Shown: positions 11,401 through 18,687 of the stretch, piece by piece
Position numbering within the stretch: the stretch's first letter is position 1
Layout of the letters: each line of letters starts with the position of its first letter
Assembly: GCF_003663825.1 (NCBI RefSeq)
Contig: NZ_RCCC01000001.1
Span: 124,001 to 188,000 of the forward strand
DNA from: Acidovorax sp. 106
GTDB lineage: Bacteria > Pseudomonadota > Gammaproteobacteria > Burkholderiales > Burkholderiaceae_C
Direction: 5' to 3'
Length of the DNA: 64,000 bases
Made by a program: the position numbers and the translations under genes
The notes under the pieces: model-generated
Database searches by the model: none
What the model saw: the letters and a program-made list of their open reading frames with translations, nothing else
Told to the model about the DNA's origin: nothing

Positions 11401-14400
11401 GCGCACGCCGCGCCAGCAGCACGCGCTCGCCCAGCGCCGACGCCACGCAGTCGGCACCGGGCAGGCTGGCCTGGGCGTCGAAGCCCAGCCCGTCCAGCAG
11501 GCCGTGCCACTGCGCCTCGGTCATGAAGGGCTGGATGCCGCGCAGTTCGGTGTCGCGCACCACGGGCAGCAGCAGGCCGGTGGTGATCTCGCCGATCAGC
11601 GTCTCGCGCACGATCTCGTACATCACCAGCACGCCCGAGGGCTGGAGCAGGTCGCGCACATGGGCCATGGTGGCGCGCAGGTCGGCGGCCGCGTGCAGCA
11701 CGTTGGAGGCCAGGATCAGGTCGAAGGACTGCGGCTGCAGCCCCTGCTGCTGCGGAGCGCGGTCGATGTCGAACAGCTGGTAGCGCACGAAGGGGTGCTC
11801 GGCGAAGCGCTGCGCCGCGCGGTCCAGGAACAGCGGCGAGACGTCGCTGAAGACATATTCGCAGCGCCCGGCCGGCAGATGCGCCAGCACCTGGCGCGTG
11901 GTGGCACCGGTGCCGGCACCGATCTCCAGCACGCGCAGCGGGCGCGTGCCGGCCTGCAGCGCGAACGTGCGCACCAGCTCGCTGACCAGCCCGTTGAAGT
12001 AGCGCGAGGTCGGCAGGTCGGCGTAGATGCCTTCGGCGCTGGTCAGCGAATCGTTGCCCAGCATGGCTTCGAGGCCGCTGGTGCGGCCCGCCAGCACCGC
12101 CGCCAGCTGCTCGGCCGCCTGCAGGAACACCGGCCGGAAGTCCGGCGAGGCCTCCCAGGCCGGCGCGCACTGCGCGGCCAACTGCGCCATGTGCGCGTCG
12201 TCGGGGGGGGTGAAGCCGCCATAGACGCCGTCGGCGCTGCGCTGCAGGTCGCCGGACTCGGCCAGCGCCTGCAGCAGGCGTTCCAGCAACTGGTGAAAGC
12301 GCGCCTGCACGCCGCCGCGCCGTGCCAGCACGGCCACGGTGTGGGGCTGGCCGTCCTCGGCGAACAGGGCCAGGCGCTCGAAGGCGCGCAGCACCGAGGC
12401 GCGCGCATGGGCCAGCAGCAGCTCTTCATGGGCGCGCAAGGTCGGCAGGCCCAGCGCGGGCAGGCCCGCCTCGGCCTGGGCGCGGCCCGCCGACAGCATG
12501 GCCTGCCAACCAGGTGAGGGCGAGGCCGGCGCCGATGCGGATGCCGCGCCGCCATGCAGGCCGCGATCGACGGCCTCCAGCCAGTAGCGCTGGCGTGCGA
12601 ACGGGTAGCCGGGCAGCGGCACGCGCCGCGCCGGCAGGCCACCGGTCAGCCCCTGCCAATCCAGCGCCACGCCGCGCGTGTACAGGCGCCCGGCCGCCAG
12701 CAGCCACTGCGCCTGGTCGTCGAGGTCGCGCTTGAGCGTGGCGATGCAGTCGATGTCCGTGTCTGGCCCCAGGCAGTCGGCGGCCAGGCGCGCCAGCACC
12801 GGATGGGGGCCGCATTCGAGCAGCACATCCACCTGCAGCTCGCGCGCCAGGCAGTCCACGCCGGCCGCGAACAGCACGGGCTCGCGCAGGTGGTCACACC
12901 AGTAGCGCGGCCGGGTGATCTCATCGTCGGCGACGACGCGGCCGTACAGGTTGGACACCACGGGCATGCGCGGCGCGTGCAGCGTCACATGGGCCACGCT
13001 GCGCTTGAAGTCGTCGAGCACGGCATCCATGCGCGGGGAGTGGAAGGCGTCGGCGATGCGCAGCGGGCGGGTGCTCACGCCCTGCGCCTGCAGGGCCTGG
13101 TCGAAGCGCTGCATGGCGGCGCTGCCGCCCGCCACCACTAGGTTGCGAGGGCCGTTGATGGCGGCGATCGACAGGTCGTCCTCGAAGCCGCGCAGGCCGG
13201 CGCGGACCACGGATTCCTCGGCCAGCACCGCCAGCATGCAGCCCCGGTCGCCCTCGATGGCTTCGGTCAGGCGGCCGCGCGCGGCCACCAGGCGCAGCGC
13301 ATCGGGCAGACTCATCACGCCGGCCACGCAGGCGGCGACGAACTCGCCCAGGCTGTGCCCCGCGACGGCACAAAAGCGCACGCCGGCCGCTGTCCAGGCG
13401 CGGTACAGCGCGTATTCCACAGCGAACATCGCGGGTTGTGCATGGTCGGTGCGCTGCAGCAGCGCCGTGTGGGCGCCGAACAGCACCTCGGTCAGCGGCT
13501 GCTGCAGCACGCCGTCCAGCGCCTGCGCGCAGGCATCGAGGGCCTCGCGGAACGCCGGGTGCGAGGCATACAGGCCCGCCGCCATGCCCGCGTACTGGGC
13601 GCCCTGCCCCGTGAACAGCGCTGCCACCCGGGGGGCGGCGGTCGCGCGCGCACCCAAGCTGGCCCGTTCGCCCAGGGTGCCCAGCCGGGCGTAGCCGTCC
13701 AGGCCGGCGACCAGGTCGGTGCGATCCAGGCCGAGCACGGCCAGCCGGTGCGCGCCGTCGTGGCGGCGTCCGGCCAGGGCCGTGTGGCAGGCATCGTGCA
13801 GCGCGGGGGCGTCCCCGGCCTGCAGCACCGCCGCGTGGCTGGCGGCCAGGGCGCGCAGCTGCGCCTCGCTATGCGCGTTCAGCAGCAGCAGGCCGGCCGC
13901 AGTGGCGGCCGACGCGCTGGCGTCCGCTGCCGGCGCCTCTTCGAGGATGACATGCACATTGGTGCCGCCGAAGCCGAAGGAGCTGACTCCCGCGCGGCGC
14001 GGCGCCGGCCCCTCCTGCCAGGGCCGCAGCACGGTGTTTACGAAGAAGGGGCTGCGCGCGAAATCGATCTTGGGATTGGGCTGGGTGTAGTGCAGGCTCG
14101 GCGGGATCGCGCGGTGGCGCAGCGCCAGCACGGCCTTGATGAAGCTGGCGATGCCGGCGGCCGCGTTCAGGTGGCCGATATTGGTCTTGACCGAGCCCAG
14201 CGCGCAAAAGCCGGTGCGCCGAGTCTCGCCCCGGAAGGCGCGCTCCAGCGCCTGCACCTCGATGGGGTCGCCCAGCTCGGTGCCCGTACCGTGGGCCTCG
14301 ACATAGCCGATGCTGTCGGGGCTGACGTCGGCGGCGGCCAGCGCCTGGGCGATCACGCGCGCCTGGCCGGCCACGCTGGGCGCGGTATAGCCGATCTTGT

Positions 14401-15283
14401 CGGCCCCGTCGTTGTTGACCGCCGAGCCGCGCAGCACGGCCAGCACCGTGTCGCCGTCGCGCAGCGCCAGGTCAAGCCGCTTGAGCACGACCACGCCCGC
14501 GCCATTGCCGGCCACCGTGCCGCCGGCGCGCGCGTCGAAGGCGCGGCAATGGCCGTCGGGCGAGAAGATCATGCCGGCCTGGTGCTCGTAGCCCATGGTC
14601 TGCGGCACGGAAATGTCGGCACCGCCGGCCAGGGCCATGCTGCATTCGCCGGACAGCACGCTCTGCGCCGCCATGTGCACCGCCAGCAGCGAGGTGGAAC
14701 AGGCGCTTTGCACGCAGACGCTGGGACCGGTCAGGCGCAGCTTGTAGGACACGCGCGTGGCCAGATAGTCCTTGTCATTGCCCATCAGCAGTTGCAGCAG
14801 CGAGGTCAGCCCGCCGCCGGTGAGCCGGGGCGCGGCCGCCAGCATGTAGGTGCTGATGCCGCTTCCCGCGTAGACGCCTACCTCGCCGGTCGCCGGATCG
14901 CCGGGCGCATAGCCGGCGTTCTCCAGCGCATGCCAGCAGCATTCGAGGAAGACCCGGTGCTGGGGGTCCATCAGCTCGGCCTCGGCGGCCGTGACCTTGA
15001 AGAAGTCGGCGTCGAAGGCGTCGGCGTCCTCCAGCACCGAGGCGGCGCCGATGAAGCCGGGCCGCGCCACCTGCTCGGCCGGAAAGCCGGCGGCGCGCAG
15101 TTCGTCGGGGCCGAAGCGGCGGATCAGTTCGTCGCCTTGGGCCAGGTGCTGCCAGAAGGCATGGACATCGGGCGACTGGGGAAAGCGCCCGGCCATGCCG
15201 ATCACGGCCACGGCGTCGGGATGGTCGAGCACCGCAGTGCCCAGGGATTGGCCAGCAGCCGGGGAGAAAGTCGAGGGATTCAT
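5429..15283 (-). CDS. Terminal PKS-NRPS synthase KS-AT-cMT-KR-ACP-Cy-A-PCP-TE (HMWP1-like)
   Basis: A 3284-residue hybrid megasynthase. Domains in order are: KS (Cys195 in QSACSTS, HGTGT, KTNIGH); AT (Ser644 in GHSLGEF, later DAFH, which points to malonyl-CoA); C-methyltransferase (LEIGAGTG near 1115); KR (YLIAGGLGGLG near 1555 and an intact catalytic Tyr in PDYVAGN near 1696); ACP (GIDSL near 1868); heterocyclisation domain (DNIMTDGRS at 2064-2072, the D-x4-D-x2-S motif); A domain near 2450-2890; PCP (GGDSLL near 2957); and TE (GFSSGG near 3086, GDHFS near 3254). The pocket residues read from alignment to GrsA are D-L-H-N-L-S-L-I-W-K, a cysteine-type code. The layout follows yersiniabactin HMWP1, but here an A domain sits between Cy and PCP where HMWP1 has a second methyltransferase. 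It should add a methylated beta-hydroxy unit and a thiazoline, then release the product. Confidence 0.93.
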   Translation of the reverse strand: MNPSTFSPAAGQSLGTAVLDHPDAVAVIGMAGRFPQSPDVHAFWQHLAQGDELIRRFGPDELRAAGFPAEQVARPGFIGAASVLEDADAFDADFFKVTAAEAELMDPQHRVFLECCWHALENAGYAPGDPATGEVGVYAGSGISTYMLAAAPRLTGGGLTSLLQLLMGNDKDYLATRVSYKLRLTGPSVCVQSACSTSLLAVHMAAQSVLSGECSMALAGGADISVPQTMGYEHQAGMIFSPDGHCRAFDARAGGTVAGNGAGVVVLKRLDLALRDGDTVLAVLRGSAVNNDGADKIGYTAPSVAGQARVIAQALAAADVSPDSIGYVEAHGTGTELGDPIEVQALERAFRGETRRTGFCALGSVKTNIGHLNAAAGIASFIKAVLALRHRAIPPSLHYTQPNPKIDFARSPFFVNTVLRPWQEGPAPRRAGVSSFGFGGTNVHVILEEAPAADASASAATAAGLLLLNAHSEAQLRALAASHAAVLQAGDAPALHDACHTALAGRRHDGAHRLAVLGLDRTDLVAGLDGYARLGTLGERASLGARATAAPRVAALFTGQGAQYAGMAAGLYASHPAFREALDACAQALDGVLQQPLTEVLFGAHTALLQRTDHAQPAMFAVEYALYRAWTAAGVRFCAVAGHSLGEFVAACVAGVMSLPDALRLVAARGRLTEAIEGDRGCMLAVLAEESVVRAGLRGFEDDLSIAAINGPRNLVVAGGSAAMQRFDQALQAQGVSTRPLRIADAFHSPRMDAVLDDFKRSVAHVTLHAPRMPVVSNLYGRVVADDEITRPRYWCDHLREPVLFAAGVDCLARELQVDVLLECGPHPVLARLAADCLGPDTDIDCIATLKRDLDDQAQWLLAAGRLYTRGVALDWQGLTGGLPARRVPLPGYPFARQRYWLEAVDRGLHGGAASASAPASPSPGWQAMLSAGRAQAEAGLPALGLPTLRAHEELLLAHARASVLRAFERLALFAEDGQPHTVAVLARRGGVQARFHQLLERLLQALAESGDLQRSADGVYGGFTPPDDAHMAQLAAQCAPAWEASPDFRPVFLQAAEQLAAVLAGRTSGLEAMLGNDSLTSAEGIYADLPTSRYFNGLVSELVRTFALQAGTRPLRVLEIGAGTGATTRQVLAHLPAGRCEYVFSDVSPLFLDRAAQRFAEHPFVRYQLFDIDRAPQQQGLQPQSFDLILASNVLHAAADLRATMAHVRDLLQPSGVLVMYEIVRETLIGEITTGLLLPVVRDTELRGIQPFMTEAQWHGLLDGLGFDAQASLPGADCVASALGERVLLARRAPAPAPAPAPALHTDAPVYRRAWEALPAPQVGTAGAVGAAGAAAASLPSGHWFIVCDAGGVGRALADGLQACGQQVERIDQPDFPALGERLRVWVCGQQGGLGRIVHLRGLDALLDAQTTGEELRAAQQQSLGELLGLLGALGAAEVPGLAQLAIVTRGAQAVAPGEAPALAQAPLWGFSQVAALGHPELRLALCDLDPLASVRESAQQLLAALLKGSVGEGVEGEQALRGRRRLVPRLQRHPVPLQAPRPPACDPAACYLIAGGLGGLGLETARWLAAQGARHLVLAGRHAPAAAALAAIHALQAQGVTVQVAQADLRDAAALGALVAVLERPLKGVVHCAVVTDAAQLGDLPPLERALEVMAPKVEGAWNLHRATEEAPLDFFLLYSSSVSLVPARGLPDYVAGNAFLDALAAYRQARGLPALSISWGAWSDVGTVAASAQLQRLERGGLRSFTPARALELLSLALASGAPHLGVFDADWSLLLRGHPPTQLAGYFRPVAAAAFAAADRAETATGAEAADGAQVRAALQAAPDAAAREQLLALHLQRSVGRLLRRAPSAIPPDADLLHLGIDSLMFLDLTHRLGQALGLQIRPNELMAEMNVAAMARKLAALAHTAGTAGAEALPALLQPCPADAALPFELTDVQQAYWIGRDQDMSLGSVACHGYMELDCEWLDRERLAWAWRELVARHEMLRCVIAPDGMQRILAEVPAYDIAELDLRGDTADLRRQRLQAVRDEMSHRVPRTDRWPLFDIRTSRLDDQRTRLHISLDNIMTDGRSIGILMSEWVACYTRPEQPLVPLGLGFRDYTQALQRHRQGAEHVRARDYWMQRLDELPAAPQLPLAMDPAQLRAPRFGRREYSLSPATWQRLRQRGAERAGLTPSGLLLAVYSEVLARWSAAPRFTLNVPTFNRLPVHPQVNDIVGEFTSLILLAAGGDAALPFEQRARQLQQQLLRDQAHDSFTGVQVMREIARRDGAQRAAMPVVFTSTFGLAEQADTDHAERERQAGRLGELVYTISQTPQVWIDNHVHDHGGRLNVCWDTVDALFPEGLLDAMFGAYCRLLDRLADDSDAAWGEVAPVALPADQAQRRTGYNDTADATLLQGPMDLLAPLRRTVAATPQRTALIAGEQQLSYQALYDGAQWVGWRLRQAGVQPGDRVAVVAPKGWQQVLGVIGTLAAGAAYVPIDPQWPEARRQALLAACGIRHAIVGAGDAPLAWPDGLQLLQLPGADALQACAAEARGFAWHAAQAGELAYIIFTSGSTGTPKGVMIDHRGALNTVLDINRRFGIGAGDRLLGLSALSFDLSVHDIFGSFAAGACLVLPEADGLRDAQHWLALMARHGVSVWNSVPALCQMLLEQAGSDPHALRSLRTVLLSGDWIPLSLPLSLQAAAPQARLTSLGGATEASIWSIHHRVDRVQVDWRSIPYGRPLANQGFHVLDGALQPCPEWVVGELYISGIGLALGYWGDAARTDAAFIVHPATGERLYRTGDLGRFHPQGYIEFHGRRDHQVKVNGYRIELGEIEAALRAHPAVGEALVLAIGSDGGRSRAGAASQRKQALAAYVVLAEGAPALDGEALRAFLQERLPQYMVPADCMVLDRLPLSANGKVDRAALPALQPQAVAPRESQPPATPAEQALASEWCALLSLPSVDRRDHFFELGGDSLLATRLCVRMKERHGMALSVRQVFAQPELAAMAACAGGAVPGPRELVVRLTPGRPAGRECAWFGFHGSDGEVSVFKPLAQALGQAGRVLHGLQSPQHPPLTIEAMAHGYVHALRQVQPQGPYRLCGFSSGGVLAWEAACQLRDAGESVERLLLIDTVPLPSALVDRPLATLALFAVGLDLPAPAQAWPDGLVAPPARGATPAQLAAWLDGLPAADGPALQRVVDQLAAATGWNADGLGARFALFRHHVEAVAQHVPRALGEVPVTLLRARQGAAADLDAAAPWHGLCDRLVTADIAGDHFSCMQAGQVGQWVEHLVAEAAADELAQ

Positions 15284-18200
15284 GGATGGTCTTCGGCGAA
15301 TTGGGGGCCGGTGGAGGGGGTGGCGGCCGGCCGCTGGGGCCGGCGCCTGGTCTGGGCGGCACGCGCGCGGGCCTGGGCCATCAGGTTGTCGGCGTCGGCC
15401 GGCCCGTCCTGCGCCAGGTGGCGCGCCAGGGCGCGCACGCTGGCATGCTCGAACAGGGCGACGATGGACAGGCTGCGCGCCAGCTGCGCCTCCAGCGCCT
15501 GGTGGATGGCGACGATGTCCAGCGAGCTGGCGCCGATGTCGAAGAAGTTGTCCTGCGCGCTGACAGGCCCGCAGGCCAGCCGCTGCTCGACGGCGTCGGC
15601 CACCAGGCGCTCCATGGCGTCGGCCGGCGCCACATGGGCGGCGGCGCGCTGGGCCTGGAAGTCGGGCGCCGGCAGCGCCTGGCGGTCCACCTTGCCGTTG
15701 GCCGACAGCGGCAGCCCGCCGTCCAGCCGCACCCAGGCGGCGGGCAGCATGTAGCGCGGCAGCTGTTCGACCAGGAAGGCCTGCAGGTCGGCCTGGGTGG
15801 CCGTGGCCTGGTCGGCCGGCACCACGTAGGCGACCAGCCGGCGCTGGCCCGCGGCGTCGGCCACCACTTGGACCACGGCCTGGCGCACGTCGGCATGGCG
15901 TACCAGCACGGACTCGATCTCGCCGAGTTCGATGCGGTGGCCGCCGACCTTGACCTGGAAGTCCTCGCGGCCCAGGAATTCGACATAGCCCTCGGGACAG
16001 AAGCTGCCCAAGTCGCCCGTGAAGTACAGGCGCTCGCCGGTGGCGGGGTGGAACACGAAGCGCTCGGCCGTCTTGTCGGCATCGCCCCAGTAGCCGCGCG
16101 CCAGTCCGTCGCCGCCGATGTACAGGCGCCCGACCGCATGCTCGGGACAGGGCTGAAGCGCGTCGTCCAGCACCTGGATGGTCTGGTTGACCAGTGGCAT
16201 GCCGTAGGGGATGCTGCGCCAGCCCGGGCGCACCTCGGACACCGGGTACTGGATGGACCAGATGGCCGCCTCGGTGGCCCCGCCCAGGCTCAGCAGCGCG
16301 GCGCTGGGCGCGGCCTGGGCCACGGCCCCGGGCAGGTCCAGCGGGATCCAGTCGCCGCTGAGCAGCACGGCACGCACCCCGTCCAGCGCGCCGGGCGCAT
16401 GGCGGTGGGCCAGCAGCATCTGCATCAGCGCCGGCACACTGTTCCACACCGACACGCCGTGCTCGCGCAGGCACTGCCACCAATGGGCGGGGTCGCGCTC
16501 ATGCCCGGCCTGCGGCATGACGATGGCGGCGCCCGCGGCAAGCGTGCCGAAGATGTCGAAGACCGACAGGTCGAAGCTCAGCGAGGAAAGGGCGAACACC
16601 CGGTCCTCGGCATCCAGTTGGAGCCGGGCCTGCAGGTCCAGCAGGGTGGTGCGCACCGCACCATGCTCCATCATCACGCCCTTGGGGCGGCCGGTGGAGC
16701 CCGAGGTGAAGATCACATAGGCCAGGTCGTCGGCGCGGCAGGGCCAGGTCCGGAGCTCGACCTCCGGACCTGGCACGGCATCGGTGACCACCAGCCGCTG
16801 CAGCGCGGCCGGCCACTGCAGGGCGGCGTCGGCGCGTGCGTCAGTCACCACCCAGGTGGCGCCGGTCTGCTGCAGCAGTTCCTCGCGGCGCGCCTGCGGC
16901 AGCTCGGGGTCGATGGGCACATAGGCCGCACCGCTCATCTGGATGCCCAGCGCGGCCACCACCTGGCGCCAGCCCTTGGCGCAGCTGATGGCGACCAGCC
17001 GGTTCGGCGCGGCGCCGCCCTCGCGCAGCACCTGGGCCACGGCCTGGGCGCGCCGCGCCAGCTCGCCGTAGGCGATGCGCGTCTCGCCATCGATCACGGC
17101 GACGGCCTCGGGCTGGCGCGCGGCCTGGCGCAGAAAGGCCGCGTACAGGGGTTCGTCGGACTCGGCCGCCAGCGCATCGTCGCGCGTGGCGTTGTACTGC
17201 CGGCGGCGCTGCTGCTGGTCCGCAGGCAGCGCCACCGGCAGCTCGCGCTGCCAGGCCGAGGCGTCGTCGGCCAGCTGGCGCAGGCTGTCGGCATAGGCCG
17301 CGAACATGGCCTCGATCAGCCCCAGCGGGAAGGCCTCGGCCACATGGTCCCAGTGGATGCACAGGCCGCCGCCCTCCTCGTAGACCTGGTGGTCCAGCAG
17401 CACCTGGGGGGTCTGCGTGATCGAGTAGGCCAGCCGTCCCAGCTGTTCGCGCCCGGTATCGAGCTGCTCGCTGACGTCGCCCACCTGCAGCGCGCTGGTG
17501 AAGACCACCGGCATGAGTTTCTGGCCCTGGCCCGGCGAGCGCCCGGCCCAGTCCTGCAGCACGCGCACGCCGCTGTAGACGCGGTGTTCGAGGTCGTCGA
17601 GAAAGCGCTCCTGAATGCGCCGGGCGCGAGCCGCGAACGAGGGGTCCTGGCCGTCGGCCAGCGCCTCGACGCCCAGCAGCAGGGTCGCGGTGAAGTCGCC
17701 CACGATGTCGTTCATCTCGGGGTGCCAGGGCTGGCGGTTGAACAGCGTCAAGTTGAGCGTGAAGCGCGGATCGCGGCTCCAGCGCCGCAGCACATGCGAG
17801 AAGGCGGTCAGCAACGCCACCGTGGTGGTCACGCCGATGGCGCGCGACTGCTGGCGGATGGCCTGCCACTGCGGCGCGGCCAGCGCCAGGCGCAGGCGCG
17901 TGAAGTGCGGCTGGCGCAGCTCGCCCAGCTCACGGGCCAGCGGCAGGGCCGGGGCCGGCGCCAGCGTCTCCAGCCGCTGCTGCCAGTGGCGCTGCGCGCG
18001 CGCATGGGCCTCGCCGCCTTCCTGGGCCTTGAGGGCCAGCACGTAGTCGCGAAAGCTCAGCGTGGTGCGCGGCAGCCGCAGCTGCGGGTCGCGGTAGCAG
18101 CGCAGCAGCTCGCCCTGGAAGATGAAGTTGCTGTAGACGTCGGAGACGATGGCGTCGAAGCTCCAGTGGATGCGCTGGCGCTCGCCGTCGATCAGGCTGA

Positions 18201-18687
18201 CGCGCACGTCGAACAGCGGCCAGCGGTCGGCCGGGCGCACCTCGTGCGACATGTGCTCGCGCAGCGCCAGCAGCGCCTGCTCGCGCGCCGCCGCCTCCAG
18301 GCCGCGCAGGTCCTGCACCGCCACCTCGAACGGCGGCACCTCGGCCAGGGTCTGCTGGCGGCCGCTGTCGTGGACCACCGTGCGCAGCATGTCATGGCGC
18401 GCGATGACCTGTTGCCAGGCCTGGCGGTAGCGCTCCACATCCAGGCCTTCGATTTCGAATTCGAGGTAGGCATGGCTGGAGACATTGCCCAGCAAGAAAT
18501 GGCGGTTGCGCCCCAGCAGGTAGCCCTGCTGTATGTCGGTCAGCGGATAGGGGTCATGGCGGTGGGCGGTGTCGGGTTCGATCTGCGGCACGGCGCTGGC
18601 GGCCGGAGCCGCCATGGCGACCCCTTCGCCGCGCAGCAGCCGTTCCATGAGTGCGCGTTGCTGCGCGTCGAGACGGTGGGAGCTCAT
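15280..18687 (-). CDS. NRPS module Cy-A-PCP, cysteine-type
   Basis: A 1135-residue single NRPS module. The heterocyclisation domain (about 45-480) carries DAIVSDVYS at 178-186, matching D-x4-D-x2-S. The A domain (about 520-1010) has FTSGSTGRPKG and FDLSVFDIFG; the pocket residues by alignment to GrsA are D-L-F-N-L-S-L-I-W-K, the cysteine code seen in thiazoline siderophore synthetases. The PCP site near residue 1055 reads IGASSLDI, so the phosphopantetheine serine is present although the usual GGDS is GASS. A low-complexity basic tail of about 40 residues follows the PCP and could be a docking element. The predicted step is condensation and cyclisation of Cys onto the PK2 intermediate to form a second thiazoline. 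Both gene ends overlap neighbours as ATGA. Confidence 0.93.
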   Translation of the reverse strand: MSSHRLDAQQRALMERLLRGEGVAMAAPAASAVPQIEPDTAHRHDPYPLTDIQQGYLLGRNRHFLLGNVSSHAYLEFEIEGLDVERYRQAWQQVIARHDMLRTVVHDSGRQQTLAEVPPFEVAVQDLRGLEAAAREQALLALREHMSHEVRPADRWPLFDVRVSLIDGERQRIHWSFDAIVSDVYSNFIFQGELLRCYRDPQLRLPRTTLSFRDYVLALKAQEGGEAHARAQRHWQQRLETLAPAPALPLARELGELRQPHFTRLRLALAAPQWQAIRQQSRAIGVTTTVALLTAFSHVLRRWSRDPRFTLNLTLFNRQPWHPEMNDIVGDFTATLLLGVEALADGQDPSFAARARRIQERFLDDLEHRVYSGVRVLQDWAGRSPGQGQKLMPVVFTSALQVGDVSEQLDTGREQLGRLAYSITQTPQVLLDHQVYEEGGGLCIHWDHVAEAFPLGLIEAMFAAYADSLRQLADDASAWQRELPVALPADQQQRRRQYNATRDDALAAESDEPLYAAFLRQAARQPEAVAVIDGETRIAYGELARRAQAVAQVLREGGAAPNRLVAISCAKGWRQVVAALGIQMSGAAYVPIDPELPQARREELLQQTGATWVVTDARADAALQWPAALQRLVVTDAVPGPEVELRTWPCRADDLAYVIFTSGSTGRPKGVMMEHGAVRTTLLDLQARLQLDAEDRVFALSSLSFDLSVFDIFGTLAAGAAIVMPQAGHERDPAHWWQCLREHGVSVWNSVPALMQMLLAHRHAPGALDGVRAVLLSGDWIPLDLPGAVAQAAPSAALLSLGGATEAAIWSIQYPVSEVRPGWRSIPYGMPLVNQTIQVLDDALQPCPEHAVGRLYIGGDGLARGYWGDADKTAERFVFHPATGERLYFTGDLGSFCPEGYVEFLGREDFQVKVGGHRIELGEIESVLVRHADVRQAVVQVVADAAGQRRLVAYVVPADQATATQADLQAFLVEQLPRYMLPAAWVRLDGGLPLSANGKVDRQALPAPDFQAQRAAAHVAPADAMERLVADAVEQRLACGPVSAQDNFFDIGASSLDIVAIHQALEAQLARSLSIVALFEHASVRALARHLAQDGPADADNLMAQARARAAQTRRRPQRPAATPSTGPQFAEDHP

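Noticed and set aside
6812..12517. A 1901-codon open frame on the plus strand opposite the terminal synthase, and many similar long frames
   Set aside because: They are antisense shadows caused by very high GC at third codon positions; the products are rich in His, Arg and Gln with no known domains, while the opposite strand encodes recognisable synthase domains throughout.
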